Of a stretch of 64,000 nucleotides of DNA, positions 1 through 13,357 are shown piece by piece. The notes under the pieces are model-generated. The model had not been told where the DNA came from, ran no database searches, and saw nothing but the letters and a program-made list of their open reading frames with translations. Position numbers and translations under genes: made by a program. The stretch is from assembly GCA_001051155.2 (NCBI GenBank), contig JYIP02000012.1, positions 124,001-188,000 of the forward strand, written 5' to 3'. This stretch comes from Chrysoporthe austroafricana. Taxonomy: Eukaryota > Ascomycota > Sordariomycetes > Diaporthales > Cryphonectriaceae. Each line of letters opens with the position of its first letter. Within the stretch, counting starts at the first letter, position 1.

Positions 1-1510
1 CTTATTATTTTTCAAAAATTATTACAGGAAATAACGACTATATATCCTAAATAAAATAGCATTGAATTTTATCAAAAAAGCTTACAATAGAAAATACCAT
101 TTCGGTATAAACCGTATATAGCATAACTTAACGGATCAATTCGTTATTAAATATTGCTATGCCAAAATACGCAATTATATATCGATATATCGAGCTTATA
201 ACGAGAACAAAAACGACTTATAGCAATCTTTAAAAGAAATGCAACTTATATTATCTTTACTAATCCCATTTTATATTATTATTATAGACTTTATTATAGG
301 ATTACCGATAATATTATTTATAAATATTATATAAGTTTTAATTAAAATGCTATTCCTGAATATATTTCTTATAATTACGGATAAATATTCCAAAACTATA
401 ATTATTATATTAAGTAATGCAATATATATTATAGCAAATTGAGCAATTCTTATTTTACGGATATTTTATATTATTAGCTAGAGAATACTTAAAAAGATTA
501 TCTTAAATAGAGATTCGAAATTCCTATCAGAATTCTGGAAATATTTATAAGAAGCTATCGAAACGAAACTTGCTTATTTTACTGCCTTATATCCGTAAAC
601 GGATAAGCAATCTGAAATAAAAAACCGAATAATTGAAATAGCAATTCGGCATTTCATAACCGCTTACTTTAATACAGAATAGACCGAAATAATATTGGCA
701 TTATAATTCAATTTGAATAATGCATATAACCAAGCTATAAAATATTTAACTAGCCAAATGCTATTCGGATTTAACTTATTATCGGGCTAATAAATAAGGG
801 ATATAATATTTTTAGCAAAAGAAGTTTTCCAGGAAAAAGCTTAACTTTTTATTGCCGAAACGCAAATAATAATTAAATTGCAATATAATAAGCATTACTG
901 CCAGATAGTTTTCGAATTAAATAATTGAGTATATATTCGCTTGGATTACGGGTATTTATTACTAAATAACTTATTTCTGAAATTTTTATAATAAAGAATA
1001 AGATTTTTCCAGATTATTCGAAAAATAGAAAACTTAATATATAAATTGAAATTAGCCCTTTATATAAATATTTATCCAATAATTTCAATAATATAATTAA
1101 CGCTTACAAACCTCTTTAAGATAAACTCTTATAAATATAACCTTATATATCAGGACTTAATAGATATGCTAGAAAATCCGGATATCGAGAAATATTTGGA
1201 AAATTACCGATATTACGAGCTGAAAAGGATAATTAGCTGCCGTAAGCGAAAATATAAATATAATCCGCGCAAAATTGAATATTTAGTAAAATAGATAAAT
1301 TACTTTAGCTATTATAATGTATAGATACCCTATAATGCTCTGAATGCGAATGAAATAATACGTAATTTCGAACGGAAATACGAAGCTATAACCGAATTGC
1401 AAGAAAGAATAAAGCGAAAGCAGCTATTAACGGAAGAAATCCTTAAACCGGGAGATATTATTATAATTGCTTTACGAAAACGAAATAGGCCAAAGCGCGA
1501 CTTATAAACA
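1..1510 (+). pseudogene. Gypsy-type retrotransposon relic: integrase and chromodomain end (5' truncated by window)
   Basis: Reading through many stop codons on the plus strand, an LTR-retrotransposon integrase is visible: PFYIIIIDFIIGLPI near 270-320 (first catalytic Asp region), LIITDKYSK near 370, NRDSKFLSEFWKYL near 510-545 (second Asp region), then TDKQSEIKNR near 600. Downstream, 1165-1350 reads as a chromodomain-like stretch (YYELKRIISCRKRKYKYN... EYLVK then YNALNANEIIRNF). The order integrase then chromodomain-like tail fits a chromovirus. The mutations are mostly to A/T and create stops, as expected of RIP. The 5' part (RT and upstream) lies outside the window. It differs in sequence from the second element at 4.7-10.3 kb, so it is another family or lineage. 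Confidence 0.75.
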
Positions 1511-1939
1511 GAAAATGCATTAAAATAAGCTAGTCTATTTATTCCAAGAAATCGAAAGAATTCGCGATACAGTAAGCGCGCATTAGAGTAAAAGTAATTG
1601 CTAAGTAAGGCAAATGAATTTTTAGCAAATGCAAAAAGCTATTATTTCGTAAATTGCTAATAAATTCATTTTGTTTTCTTTTTTCTATTAATACGCTTAT
1701 AACTATTATCCTTATTTACTTATTATAGCTAGCCGTATTGCCCCGTTATTATTATCTTTTATTATACTTTTAAATATTATTTTTAAGCATTAAGCTAATA
1801 TTATTATTAATTTCGCTTTATTTTGCCAAGCTTCTATAAACTTGCAAAGATTATATTAATAAAGCTATTAATATTACTAAAACCAAAATGCATTACGCAA
1901 TTATCAAGTTATATCCTTCCGTAAATGTTTTGCCATAAA

Positions 1940-3720
1940 ACTAAAATTAATAAAAAACGGTATATTTAGCTATATTTAATTTTTATGCGATACCGTACTT
2001 TATATCTTAAGAAGAACCTTTTAAGGTTTGCCGAAAAAGCAAAACTATATAATATGCTAAATACGTTTACAAAATATCGCTTAAAGACCGCTTTTCCTTA
2101 AAAAGATATCGATAAGCTATATATTTATATAATAGCGAAAGCCGTTTCTACTATAATACTTATATAACGAAAAACTACTTAAACAATTTCTTTCGCTACC
2201 AGAAAGCTTATATAATAGCTTTTCGTTAAGCGCTAATTAATAAGGGTTATATTAATATAATAGACCGAAAAGTCGAATATAATATTTATATCCCTAATAC
2301 TAAGCTAAATAGCAGCAATATTAATCGGCCGCTAATTATTAAGGAAGCCCAAAAGCTTATTTTATAATACTTTATACTATTATAGATTAACTATTCTAGC
2401 CTTATTTACGAAAGATAAGAGCTTTATCCAGGCATCTTTACTAATACGGATACTATTATAAGCAAGGATATAAATAACGGATTAATAAATAATTCTATTA
2501 AGAAAGCATTGCTTGAATTTATTCCGAATTCATTTATTATTCGTAATTCTATCTTTGCCCTATATACTCTATTAATAGCTTATCGTATCCTATTTCTTAC
2601 TATAATATCGAAAAATAATCGCTTACGAGATAAGCATAGCTATTATATTAAAAATAAGGCTAGATAGATAATATTAAACAATCGTAATAACCTTATCAAA
2701 AGGGAAGTAAATGCTATACGCTATATAGCCAATATAGCAAAAATCGTTATAATTTACGAATATAGTCGTAATATAGCCCTCGCTACCTGGAAAAAAATAG
2801 CCAAGAATATTAAGCCAGTCTTGGCTAAACTTAAAGCTTTCGAGCCTATTATGCCAGTCGTTAATTTAAGCCTATTTGCTATAATAGAGCGAAATTTCAT
2901 AATACTAGCCAAATGCTATCGAATTATAAACAATACTATCGACTTGATTAAGAATAACTTATTAAATATAGCTAGTTTATTAGCTATATTAAGCAAAGCT
3001 TTTCGAATTAGTATTAATAACATTCTGCTCTTACAGGCTATATTTCGCGCTATTCTTATCTTATTTATCAAATATAACTTTAAATCCAAAGCTATTAAGG
3101 CCGAAATCGCAATATATTACTATACGCTAGCCTTCTATATATCTAAAGAATATATATATTATAATTTCACTTAAGAAAGCAATTTCAGCATTAACTATTT
3201 TTATATTGCTAATGGTTTCGCTATTTATAATAATATTAAGTTCGGTATTATCGGAATTTACGATAATTGTATCTAGTATTTCTTCCTTTTCATTATAAGA
3301 GAATATATATACGAATTTATTATTTGGTTTCGCGATTTTAATCCTATTATCTTATCTAACCGGTTAGGCTTATACTTTATTATAAACCAAATCTTCCGTT
3401 TCGAATACAATTTCAAAGCCGTTAAGATCGTTTTTATTAAAGACAATATAGATTATAATTTCAATACTACTTTTCAGAAATAAGCTAACGAAAATAAAGA
3501 TTACTTTAACGCTGCCCGGTCTTTGCAATGCCAAAATCGCATAATAGGCTTCAAATCCTATATTCAAACGCATAAGCTAATTAAGATTCTGCAATTTGAT
3601 ATCTATAATTATACCGATTTTTGCAATTATATCGGAAAAGAAAAATTATTTGCTATATTCTTTCGCAATTTATTAAACTTTGAAACTATTATTAAAACCC
3701 GGAAAATTATTCCTAATTAA
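1940..3720 (+). pseudogene. Unidentified AT-rich decayed coding region between two Gypsy relics
   Basis: The plus strand carries long stretches of coherent protein-like sequence interrupted by stops, including a 117-codon open stretch at 2821-3174 and a 65-codon one at 3523-3720 (QCQNRIIGFKSYIQ...). Before that, 2040-2800 reads coherently in one phase (YVYKISLKDRFSLKRYR, later NTDTIISKDINNGLINN). Codon use is extremely A/T biased like the flanking retroelements, so this was probably a repeated ORF that suffered RIP. I do not recognise the family. It could be a transposase or an accessory protein of a mobile element. The direction is inferred only from where the coherent open frame lies. Confidence 0.35.
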
Positions 3721-4130
3721 TAAATATAGCTATTATTTATCGATATAATATTATTAATAATATATAATGCTATTTTTTTTTAATAATTTATAAATTTAGC
3801 TATTTATATTAAAAATTAGCTATAATATCGCTATATAATAATTATATACGGCTATCGGCTTTGCATGCTAATATATCTTATTATAATTTCATTTTATATT
3901 TATTATTATTATACTTACTTAATACTTTATTATCTAAAAGCTATACTTTTTATTAATATTTATAAACAATTTTAATCTTTAATTATATTTATACTAAATA
4001 TTTCGGCAATAAATACGATTAAGCATTACCGAAATATACTTGGATATCAGCTAGCCTTATTATATATAAGTATTATATATATTTATCCACTCTAAGTATA
4101 AACCGATTGTAATAAAAGATTAATTTTAAG

Positions 4131-4215
4131 TTCCCGGTATAAGCAGGTTTTCTTTTAATCCCCGGTATAAGCATATTTATTATTCAAGTCCCCGGCATAA
4201 GCATATTTACCTATT
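4131..4215. repeat. Three short direct repeats upstream of the chromovirus gag
   Basis: The motif CCCGGTATAAGCA (with one variant CCCGGCATAAGCA) starts at 4133, 4161 and 4191, a spacing of 28-30 bp. The second and third copies extend into GCATATTTA. The repeats sit about 480 bp before the first visible gag codons, where a 5' LTR or leader of the element would be expected. No matching copy was seen near the 3' end, so LTR identity is not shown. Confidence 0.5.
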
Positions 4216-4680
4216 AGGATTCTGGTACGAATCGGCTTTATAAAACGATTATTATTTCCTATATAATTTCTTTTATCCAATAATGCTATTATGCTTTTCC
4301 TTGCCATATAACTCAAGGTTTTATTATATCGTATTATCGCTATCCAAAACGTTTTTAACTATTAGCTTCCTTTATAAATAAAGGTTATAAAGGGCCGGCA
4401 ATTAATAGCAAAACCCATAAATATAATAAATTTATAATGGATTCGCCTAATAAATTTACAGTAAATCCCTTAATAAATATGCAATAAATTTATTAAATAA
4501 ATGCTATACCCTTATTAAAGGGCTTATATAATGTCCTGATATGCTTTTAGCGTAATTTACTTTCTTAAGAAAAGCATGCTTTATAATATATTTCAGTACG
4601 TTTATTATTATAAACCCTATTTTCTTCTAATAACCCGGTTTTTCAAATAAAGATTCCTGTTATCCTTATTAATAAACAAG

Positions 4681-5520
4681 ATTATTATAGCTTTATACTA
4701 GCAGCTTAAGGAAGTCAAGAATGAAATCTTCCGCTTTAACGCCTTCTAGCAAGCTAAAGCTTTTAAGTTCGATAAGCTTAAGCTTTATAAAGGAACGCAT
4801 AGAGATTTTCAGGCTTTCTTAACCCAATTCAAGGCCTATTTCAAGTATTATAGTATTCAGTTTAAGACTATTTACAATAAGATTAACTTTGCAGGAAGCT
4901 ATTTCGAAAGGCTTGCTTTCCAGTAATGAAAGCTAACTTTCCGTAATTATTTAAATAATAACGAAGCATTCCGTTTCGAGGATACCAAATGCATTTTCCA
5001 GCATTATTCCAATTTCGAAGCAATTTTTATAAAGATTTTCGGAAACCCGGACGAACGATATATTGCTATACGATAGCTAGAAGCGTTCCGACAACCTGGT
5101 TTAGCTGCGGACTATATAGCTAAGTTCAAGCAAATCGTAACCTATTTGGACTATAAAAATAAACCCTTTATAGACGCTTATTATGCAAGACTTAAAGAAA
5201 AGGTTAAAGACGAATTTTATAAGGAAAACCGACTCGAGAAATTCAGTAAATTTATTAATAAAACAGTTTATATTAACAATCGACTTTACGAACGATAGCA
5301 ATAACGATAGAAGAATTATAATAATATCCCGAAATATTAATCAAATTTTAAAAAGCGCAAGTTCTAGCAAAAGAACCGAAATAGCATAGCTTATTTAAGT
5401 ACGATATATGCTAAACTTATAGAAATAAATACCTTTATACGAAAATAGCGCAAAAGGATTATTTGCTATAATTGCGGCAAGAAAGGCTATATTGCATGCA
5501 ATTATTATTAGGAAAGAAAG
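4681..5520 (+). pseudogene. gag: Chromovirus gag relic (Retrotrans_gag domain plus CCHC knuckle)
   Basis: In one phase, with scattered stops, this reads as a capsid/nucleocapsid protein. Segments include FQAFLTQFKAYFKYY (4810-4860), FGNPDERYIAIR (5040-5080), ADYIAKFKQIVTYLDYKNK (5110-5165) and DEFYKENRLEKFSKFINK (5210-5270). These match the plan of fungal Gypsy gag proteins. It ends in a zinc knuckle, CYNCGKKGYIACN, at about 5467-5505; the final His/Cys spacing is slightly degraded. It is followed by the pol region on the same strand. Several Trp and Gln codons are now stops, consistent with RIP. It is non-functional. Confidence 0.75.
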
Positions 5521-8500
5521 AAGCGAAAATAGAAACTATTTCTGGAAAAACAAGTTAATATTGCTTAGCAATAAGAGCTCAATTAGCTAAATAAAAACTC
5601 CTTACCGGATTAAATAACGGACTTTAATTATAGCAATATAAGCTAGATAGCTTGCTATTAGGATTATTGCTTATTATACTTTTCGGCAAAAGAAAGCTTA
5701 AGATAATTCTTATGCAAAACTAAAAGATAAAGATAATTCGTTATAAGAAAAAAAGGCCTTTTTTACGATACGGCTATAAATAGCAATAATTCAGACTATT
5801 CGAGCAATCCGCTAGATGCTAAGAAAATAAACTTAAGAAAATTCCCTTTAAATTATTATCTTGAACGATAATGGGAAGCAATAGTAGAAGAAGAGATAAG
5901 CACTCAATAAGCGGAAACCTTTATGCTTAATACTATATTCGAAAAAACAATATTGCAGGATAAGCAGCCAGATAACTTGCCAATTCCTATATTCGAAAAA
6001 GAACCCGATACGGAAATAGAAAAAGCGGCCGCTTAATACGCAAAGCAAAAACGTTTAAAATGCAATAATTAAATAACCAAGCATACGAAAATTAAATATC
6101 TTATTTACGGGCTTACGTTATAAGAACTTTTTTAAAGCATTCTATTTCAGAATAATAAATGCAAACCTTAAAAAAATAAAAGGATTAGTTATTCATACTC
6201 TTATTATTACGAACTTAAATATATTATATTTATTATAATTACTAAATATATTTTAGCAAGAAAATCAAATATAATTGGTTCTTAATCAAAAAATAGAACT
6301 AATTAATCTAGCTTATTATAGAATCTCGAAATAAATATAGAAAAGTCTTGTATATTGAAAATAATAATGCTTATATCGGGCTATCCGATAATTATTTATA
6401 AAAATGTATTTAAAGAAAAACGATATGGGAATAATGTTATATTATAGCATATTTTATTTATATATAAAACAAAGTTAGAGAATAGCATAAATTGTAAAAA
6501 GCTAAAAAAGCAAAGCAATACGGCCAAATTTAAGCAAAAAGATTAGCAAAGCAAGTAGCAAAATAAGCTTAGAATACCCCAAAAGGGAAAGATCGCTTAT
6601 AACGGGATAATAGCCGATTAAAATTACAAAATCCTTATATGCTATTATTAAAGAAAATAAAAAGCATATTATTTTAAATGCATATATTAACGGGTAACGA
6701 TATAGCGCGCTATTAAATAGCAATATACAAAGAAATTTCATTTCGCTAGAAATTATTAATAAAAGACGAATCTTTTAAATATAAAAGAAAAATCCTTATA
6801 AACTTAATACTATAAAAAGAAAAGCGGTTGCATATAACTTTAATATAATCGATACGGAAACTAATTACTTACTTATTTCGATTTAAAGCTTTATAATAAA
6901 TATTACTTTCGATATTATAAATACGGCATAGCATAAATTAATTTTAAGAATATTTTGGCTTAAGAAATATAACTTTCGAATCGATTGGATTACTAGCTAG
7001 ATTTTATAAGAATAAGCCGTATTTACTAAAAGAGTTGCAATTAACGAAATAAAGAAAGTTTTAGTTACTGAGAATAATATTAGGAATATACGCTCAAATA
7101 AGCTCAGATATACTTTTAAAGCAGAAAAACTTGCTAGAAAACAAGAAAGGGTTACGGATATTTCAAACTTACGAATACAAATTAAAGACGAATTAAAAAT
7201 CTAAATAGCTAGCAATTAGCAAAAAACTAATATAGCGCAAAGCGTTATAAAGAAATATGGATTATAGAATTATAAGGAAATATAGCTTCTAATACGATAG
7301 CTATAAAAAGATTACAAAAGAAAATTCGGCTTAATAAATAATAAATACTCAAAACTACCGGAAATCAGGCCGTATAACTGGAAATAGAAAGCAAAGGAAG
7401 CAAAATACGCTTAATAGTACTTTTTATTCTTCCAAATCGCAAAAAATAAGAAAAAACTATTACCGGAATTTAAAAATATATTATAAGAATATTACGAGTT
7501 CAAGAAACTATAGCAAAAGAAGTTCGATATCGGCTTATTAAAGCATAGTTTTTATAATTACGAAATTCTATTGAAAAAAGGAACTTAGCTAAAATTCTAC
7601 TATATTTACGAATTCGATAAAGCAAAACTCGAAATATTTAAAGAATATATCGATAAAAATTTAAAGAGAAAATATATACGATTATTACGATTACTTGCAA
7701 AATACTCAATCTTATTTATATTTAAGAAAAATAATAAGTTATAACTTTGTATAGATTATAAGCAATTTAATAATATTATAATTAAAAACCGCTACTTATT
7801 GCTATTAGCAAACGAAATGAGAGATTGTTTAATAAGAGCAAAATAGTTTATTATATTTGATTTCAAAAAAGGATATTATTATATCCGAATTAAAGAAAAC
7901 GATATTTGGAAAATAGCTTTCAAGATTTATTACGGATATTTCGAATATATAATTATGCTTTTTAGATTTATAAATACGCTAGTATCGTTTCAAGAAATAA
8001 TTAATTATATTCTTTGCGAATACTTGAATATTACGGTTATCGTTTATTTTGATAATATCTTTATCTTTTCCAAAAACTTCGAATTATATAAGAAATATAT
8101 ATAGAAAGTATTCCAGATATTATAAGATAATAAATTCCTAATCGAACTAAGCAAATGCTATTTCTATTATTCAAAAGTTAATTATTTTAGATATACTATC
8201 GAATTAAAATAAATTAGCATGCAAGAAAATAAAGTTAAAGCAGTATAAAAATAGCTTAAATTAGAAAACGTTAAAGATATTAAAGCTTTTTTCGGATATG
8301 CTAATTTCTACCGATAATTTATATGGAATTATAGCAAAATCGTATACTTTTTTATAGATCTTATAAAAAAAAAACGGAAATTTAAATAGTTTTAAGAAAT
8401 ATAGAAAGCATTCGATAAAATCAAGAAACGAATTATATTAAAACTTATACTTTGCAAAGCAAACTTAAGAAAACCTTTTGAAATTGAAACCGATATATCA

Positions 8501-10260
8501 GATTTTGCATTCGGCAAATAGCTAGGATAACGAAATGACTAAAAACGTTTTAGGATTATAAGCAATTTCTCGAAAAAATTAAATAGCCCAGAACTTAATT
8601 ATAGCATTCTAAATAAGGAATTAATAGCGATTGTTAAAACATTCGAAAAATAATAATAATATTTGATCGGAACAAAATATTAGATTATAATATATTCGAA
8701 TTACAAAAATCTAATAATATTTATAATTACGAAAGTTCTAAATAAATAATAAATCAAATAAGCAGAATTCTTTTTACAATTCGACTTAAAAATCGTTTAT
8801 TGCAAAGGATTCGAAAACGGCAAAGTAAATGCATTTAGCAAACGATCAAATTATTAAAATATAGAACCTAAAGAGCTTTAGAATATTTTCCGATAAAATA
8901 AGAATAGCAACTTTATAAACGAAATTAAAGAATTCGATACGATTATTAAAATTAATAATAACGAAAAGAAACCGGAAAATATAACTTTCGAAAAATAGAA
9001 TAAATATATTAAAGCTATATATAATATACCGGCATATGGCTATTAAGGAATCAGAGCTATATACGAAAGAATTAGAAAATATTGGAACTTCTTAAAGCTA
9101 AAATGAAAGATTGAAAGAATTTTACGAGAATGCAATAGTTATAAGAAAAATAAGATTGAATATTACAAGCCTTATAAACTATTTTAATTGCTTTTTATTT
9201 TAAAAGCAATTTGGCAATCTATTAGCTAGGATTTTATTATTAAATTACTCTTTTTATAAAAACCTTTAACTAAAATGCAATACGATAGCATTCTAATAGT
9301 AATTTGCAAATTAAGCAAGTACGCTTATTTCTTTTCTTATAAAAAAAGCAATATAGCAGAAGATTTTGTATATATATTTTTTAGAATAATTATAGCTAAT
9401 TATAGCATATTTAAGGAAATTATTTCCGATAAAAATAGGAAATTTATATTAAATTTCTGGATTTTATTTATAAAACTATTCGGAATATAGCAAAAAATAT
9501 TTATAGCATTTTACTTATAAATAAACGGACAAATAGAACGAATAAACTAAATTATTAAATAATACTTATAATATTATATAAATTACAAATAAAATAATTG
9601 GGTTAATTTGCTATTATTAATATAGTTTGCATATAATAATATAAATACGAATATAATAAAGAAATTACTATTTTATATACTTTACGGCTATAACTTAATA
9701 GCTTATTATAACGAATTATTAAGAATAAATATTAAAATAGCAGAAAAACGGATTAGGAAAATTAAAAAGATCCAAAAAGAATTTCAAAAAGAACTGAAAT
9801 TCGTATAAGAAAGAATAACGAAATACGCTAATTCCAAAAAGATTGAAAGATTAATCTTATAAGAAAGGAATAAAGTTTATCTTATTTAGCGAAAAGAGCA
9901 TATCAGAACAATAAGACCTTTTTACTTATTAAACTATAAAAAACTTAGCTTATTTAAAATTTTGAAAAAAATCTCAAATATTAATTTCGAACTTGTATTA
10001 TCCTATAAAATGAGAATCCACTCAGTATTCCATATTTCGCTTTTCGAACCAATATTTAAATCGGCTAGAATAGATAAAACAATATAAATCGAAACCAATA
10101 AACTAGAATACGAAATTGAACGAATCTTTAAATATTAAAAATCGACAAAATACAAAAAGTACTTTATCAAATGGAAAGGATATTATTCAAATAAAAATAA
10201 TTAAAAACCAGTTAGTAACTTAAATAATGCATAGCAAGCATTCAAGAATTATTAGAAAAA
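5521..10260 (+). pseudogene. pol: Chromovirus (Ty3/Gypsy) pol relic: protease region, RT, RNase H, integrase, chromodomain
   Basis: Despite many stops the domain order is clear. Reverse transcriptase lies around 7740-8200, with KNRYLLLLANEM and YFDNIFIFS, a degraded form of the family's Y-x-D-D active site with Asp to Asn. RNase H is at 8460-8840 (FEIETDISDFAFGK, SPELNYSILNKELIAIVK). The integrase zinc region and core are at 9040-9500 (IRKYWNFLK; SWDFIIKLLFL; EIISDKNRKFILNFW). A C-terminal chromodomain is at 10090-10255 (YEIERIFKY then KYFIKWKGYYS). The protease region (about 6-7 kb) is too degraded to define. The chromodomain places it in the Chromoviridae. The long terminal repeats could not be identified by eye. 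The AT enrichment and the Trp/Gln-to-stop changes indicate RIP, so the element cannot move by itself. Confidence 0.85.
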
Positions 10261-10344
10261 ATAACTTATTAATTAGCTAGAAAAATAACTAAAACTAAAA
10301 AGACCCGTTATAGCTTTATGCTTTGCAAACAGGTCGATAATAAA

Positions 10345-10700
10345 CTAGTCGATCTCGGAACCAAATTGCTGCAAAGCAGTATTTAAGTCGAAATTCTTAG
10401 GAAAAAGACTTTCCGGAACTAAGGATTTTACAGGACGACGCTCGGCCTTAGCCTTGCAAGGCTCTTCTACAGCCTTTGCAGCCTTTATGCGCTCTAAATC
10501 TTCCAGATTCGATAAACTATAACGAAACGCGCGCATTATCCGTTCTTGCTATAATCGCTTTTGCTTGCGAAATCGCGCTAGCCGATCCTTAAGCTTTTCG
10601 ATTTCGTCTTTCAGCTTTTAATGCTAAGCCGAAATACGCAATAGTTCCGCTGCGTTAATAAGCTCTAAAATATTATATTTCGATCGACCGTACTGAATGT
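10345..10700 (-). pseudogene. Antisense coiled-coil ORF in the 3' region of the chromovirus
   Basis: On the minus strand a 63-codon open stretch (10536-10345) is preceded in the same phase by about 50 codons with only a few stops: QYGRSKYNILELINAAELL, then KLKDEIEKLKDRLARFRKQ, then the open part containing NLEDLERIKAAKAVEE. Charged heptad-like spacing suggests a coiled coil followed by a Pro/Leu tail ending FGSEID. It lies just beyond the chromodomain, where the element's 3' end is expected, and is more GC-rich than its surroundings. I recall similar small proteins near fungal retroelements but cannot name the family. It could be an accessory gene of the element or a host fragment. Confidence 0.4.
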
Positions 10701-12990
10701 ACCGAAAATAGCGAGAGGAATCTGCTTAAGACGCAATATAGGATTTAAAGCCTAAACTATCGTAATAAGAACAAGAACGTATTTCTATAGTATTCGAAAT
10801 AATACGAAATAATAAGGCGGCACGCTATTTATCCTTATTAGAACAAATAGAAAATTTCGACTTTTTGACTTTGCCAGATATCCTAATTAAGAAAGTACGA
10901 ATAATAGGCAAGGATAACGGGAAATACTTACGGAAAATTATTGAGGATAATAAGCGAGAAGAAAAGGATAATATTATAAACTAACGTGCAAGACTAAATT
11001 ATAATCTTAAAGCTATCCGAAAAAATAACCCATTCGGTATTATACTTTCCAAGCTTAGCTGCAAAACTAACTAAATGCTTATATAAGCAAGGGTTAAAGT
11101 TAGAATAGCTAGAATAGCTAAGCTATTCAAAGCTTATATTTAATACCGCTTTTATTAGCATAAACCCTTTAACTTTACAGTATATTTTAGGATTACTATA
11201 GCATTTATAATATTAATTAATTAAGTAAAGGGTATATAGAAAAGTAAAGCAACTAGCACTTTAACCCTAACATTTTTATACTTTATATATTTATAGCTAA
11301 ATACTATATAGCCATTTTCACTCTCTTTTATAAAAGATAGATTTCTATTTCAATACTTATTTATTCTTTCTTATATTCGATATTAAGTGCTTATTTCGCT
11401 ATATAAAACACTAGCGGCTAAGCTGAAACGCCGGCTATAAAAGTATAAAAAAAGTATAATAAATGCTTAAATAATATAAATACTTGGTACGTTAAAGGTT
11501 TATGCTAAATAAAGGCAGTATTAAGTATAATTTATTATATACGGAAATACAGCTAATAAAGTGGTTGGAAACGCGAATAATATTAACCTTAACTTTAGGC
11601 TTTCTTGTTTCGTTAATCTTAAATCCATTAATCCGGCCTATTTTTATAACTTAAACTATTCGTTAAATTATAATAAAAGGATATTCTATGCTCGCTTATA
11701 TGCTTAACTTTCTTTACTTTATAACTACAATTTACTCTTTAGATTAAAGAATTATATTTCTTATAAAATAAGCACTTGCTATAAGCATATATATACAAAT
11801 AATTAATATAAAGATATAAATAATAAGCTTTATAATAATATATAAATATATATATAAATAATATAAAAAGCTCAGATAATTAAAAGAAGAAAAGTTAATA
11901 AATAAATAATATTAAAACTTTATTTCTTAATATTTCAATAACTATACGAGCTATAGAGCTAGGGTTGCTATATTTATAACTATTATAAACTATACTTATA
12001 TATAAGATATAATTATATAATCAGTTGATTACGTAAGCAGAAGCTGCTAGAACATTCGAGAGAGTAGCGAGTGGCAAATAGCAAGCTTGCATAATGCAAA
12101 GCTTATTGTAATAATTATTTCCCTATCGCTTTCGAACGGATAAACCAAATAATACAAATGCAACTTTGATTTATAATAAGCTGATAAATGCTTATAAATA
12201 CAGCTTATAATTATAAATCAAGTGGCAAAGAATATTCGAAAAAGATAGAAATTTCAAATATATATATCTCGCCTTCCGCTCACTTTCAATAGATAGAATA
12301 AGTAAGAGAAAAAAAAGAAATAACGACTATATAACAACTAATATAACAGAAATTAACCCTTTTCTTATCTCTTCTTTATCTGTATTTATATAATTGTTTA
12401 AGCCGAATATTTATCCTTAATCTATATACTTTTTTATTTATCCTATACCGACATTCGCCCTTTTATACTTGCATTATACTTTCAGTTATATTTCCGTATA
12501 GGATAAATAATACTTTCACTGCTCTTACTTAGCATAAACGTATAAACCCTTTCGAGGTATTTGCTATATCCCCGTATACTGTGCTTATTATATTTTTCTC
12601 TTTTTTTCTTTTTTTCTTTTTTTCTATTATAAACTAACGAATGGTTCAAGTTATAAGAACAGGTCGGATTAGTAGATTTAGGACTAACGCAGCCCGGATC
12701 TAACATCCGAAACAAGAAAGCCTTCTTATATAAGAATGCCAAGCATTTAGAATTGTATAAGTAAGGGTTAGGGTTATAATTATAAAGAATAAGACATATT
12801 TATAATAATCGAACGGTTTAATATGAGAACTATAAGATATTGAATATAGTCCGGACTAAAGAGCTGGATATATAAGATTGGACTCTCCTATTATCAGATA
12901 GATTTCATAGTTGCTCTTAAGTCGTCAATCTAAGTATCAGTTTCCTTATAACTAGTATCCAGTACGGATAGTAAATATCACTTGCGTTTC
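10701..12990. other. AT-rich, gene-free tail of the RIP block
   Basis: This stretch is strongly A/T-rich with no recognisable coding phase. Fragments such as 12480-12620 and 13005-13130 resemble each other loosely: both have a tattTCCGTATA stretch, then TTAGCATAAA or CTAACATAAA, then a pyrimidine tract. They may be diverged copies of one sequence. Base composition switches abruptly to GC-rich near 13,200, at the edge of the zinc-finger gene. Confidence 0.5.
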
Positions 12991-13099
12991 CAATTACTTC
13001 ATTGGCTGTATTTCCGTATACGGTATTCGATATTCCATCCGACACTTGCCTAACATAAATCTTGACGTACCAGGTACTTGTGCTACTTGGGTGTTTATT

Positions 13100-13185
13100 A
13101 TATTTTCTTTTTTTTTCTTTTTATTCTTTTTTTTCTTTTCTTCTTTTTTTTCTTTTTTTCTTTTTTTTCCCCCCCCTTTTTTTGC
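13100..13185 (+). repeat. Long polypyrimidine (T/C) tract upstream of the zinc-finger gene
   Basis: Nearly uninterrupted runs of T with single C residues, ending in a run of C and then T. It lies about 180 bp before the chosen ATG at 13,358. CT-rich tracts are common in fungal core promoters, but low-complexity slippage explains it equally well. Confidence 0.5.
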
Positions 13186-13357
13186 TTTCCTCCGTCTTTT
13201 GCTCTGGCCGCCTGGCCGACTGGCTGACTCAGCGGGCCAACAGTGTGAACGCGCAGCCAATCCAGGGGGGAGGTGCCATTTGACCTGAAACACGACCTCG
13301 CGCGAGCAGGACGCGAACTCCCACCTCCACCGACCCGACGGCTGTCACGCCTTCAAG

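Noticed and set aside
4131..4215. Triple 28-30-bp repeat as a CRISPR-like array
   Set aside because: Only three short degenerate copies in eukaryotic AT-rich retroelement flank; no CRISPR in nuclear fungal DNA.
12760..12778. GGGTTAGGGTTA-like sequence resembling a telomere repeat
   Set aside because: Fewer than two units and no array; surrounded by AT-rich sequence. Not evidence of a telomere.
13046..13293. Open frames across the polypyrimidine tract (Phe/Lys-rich translations)
   Set aside because: Low-complexity translation of a T/C run, not a gene.
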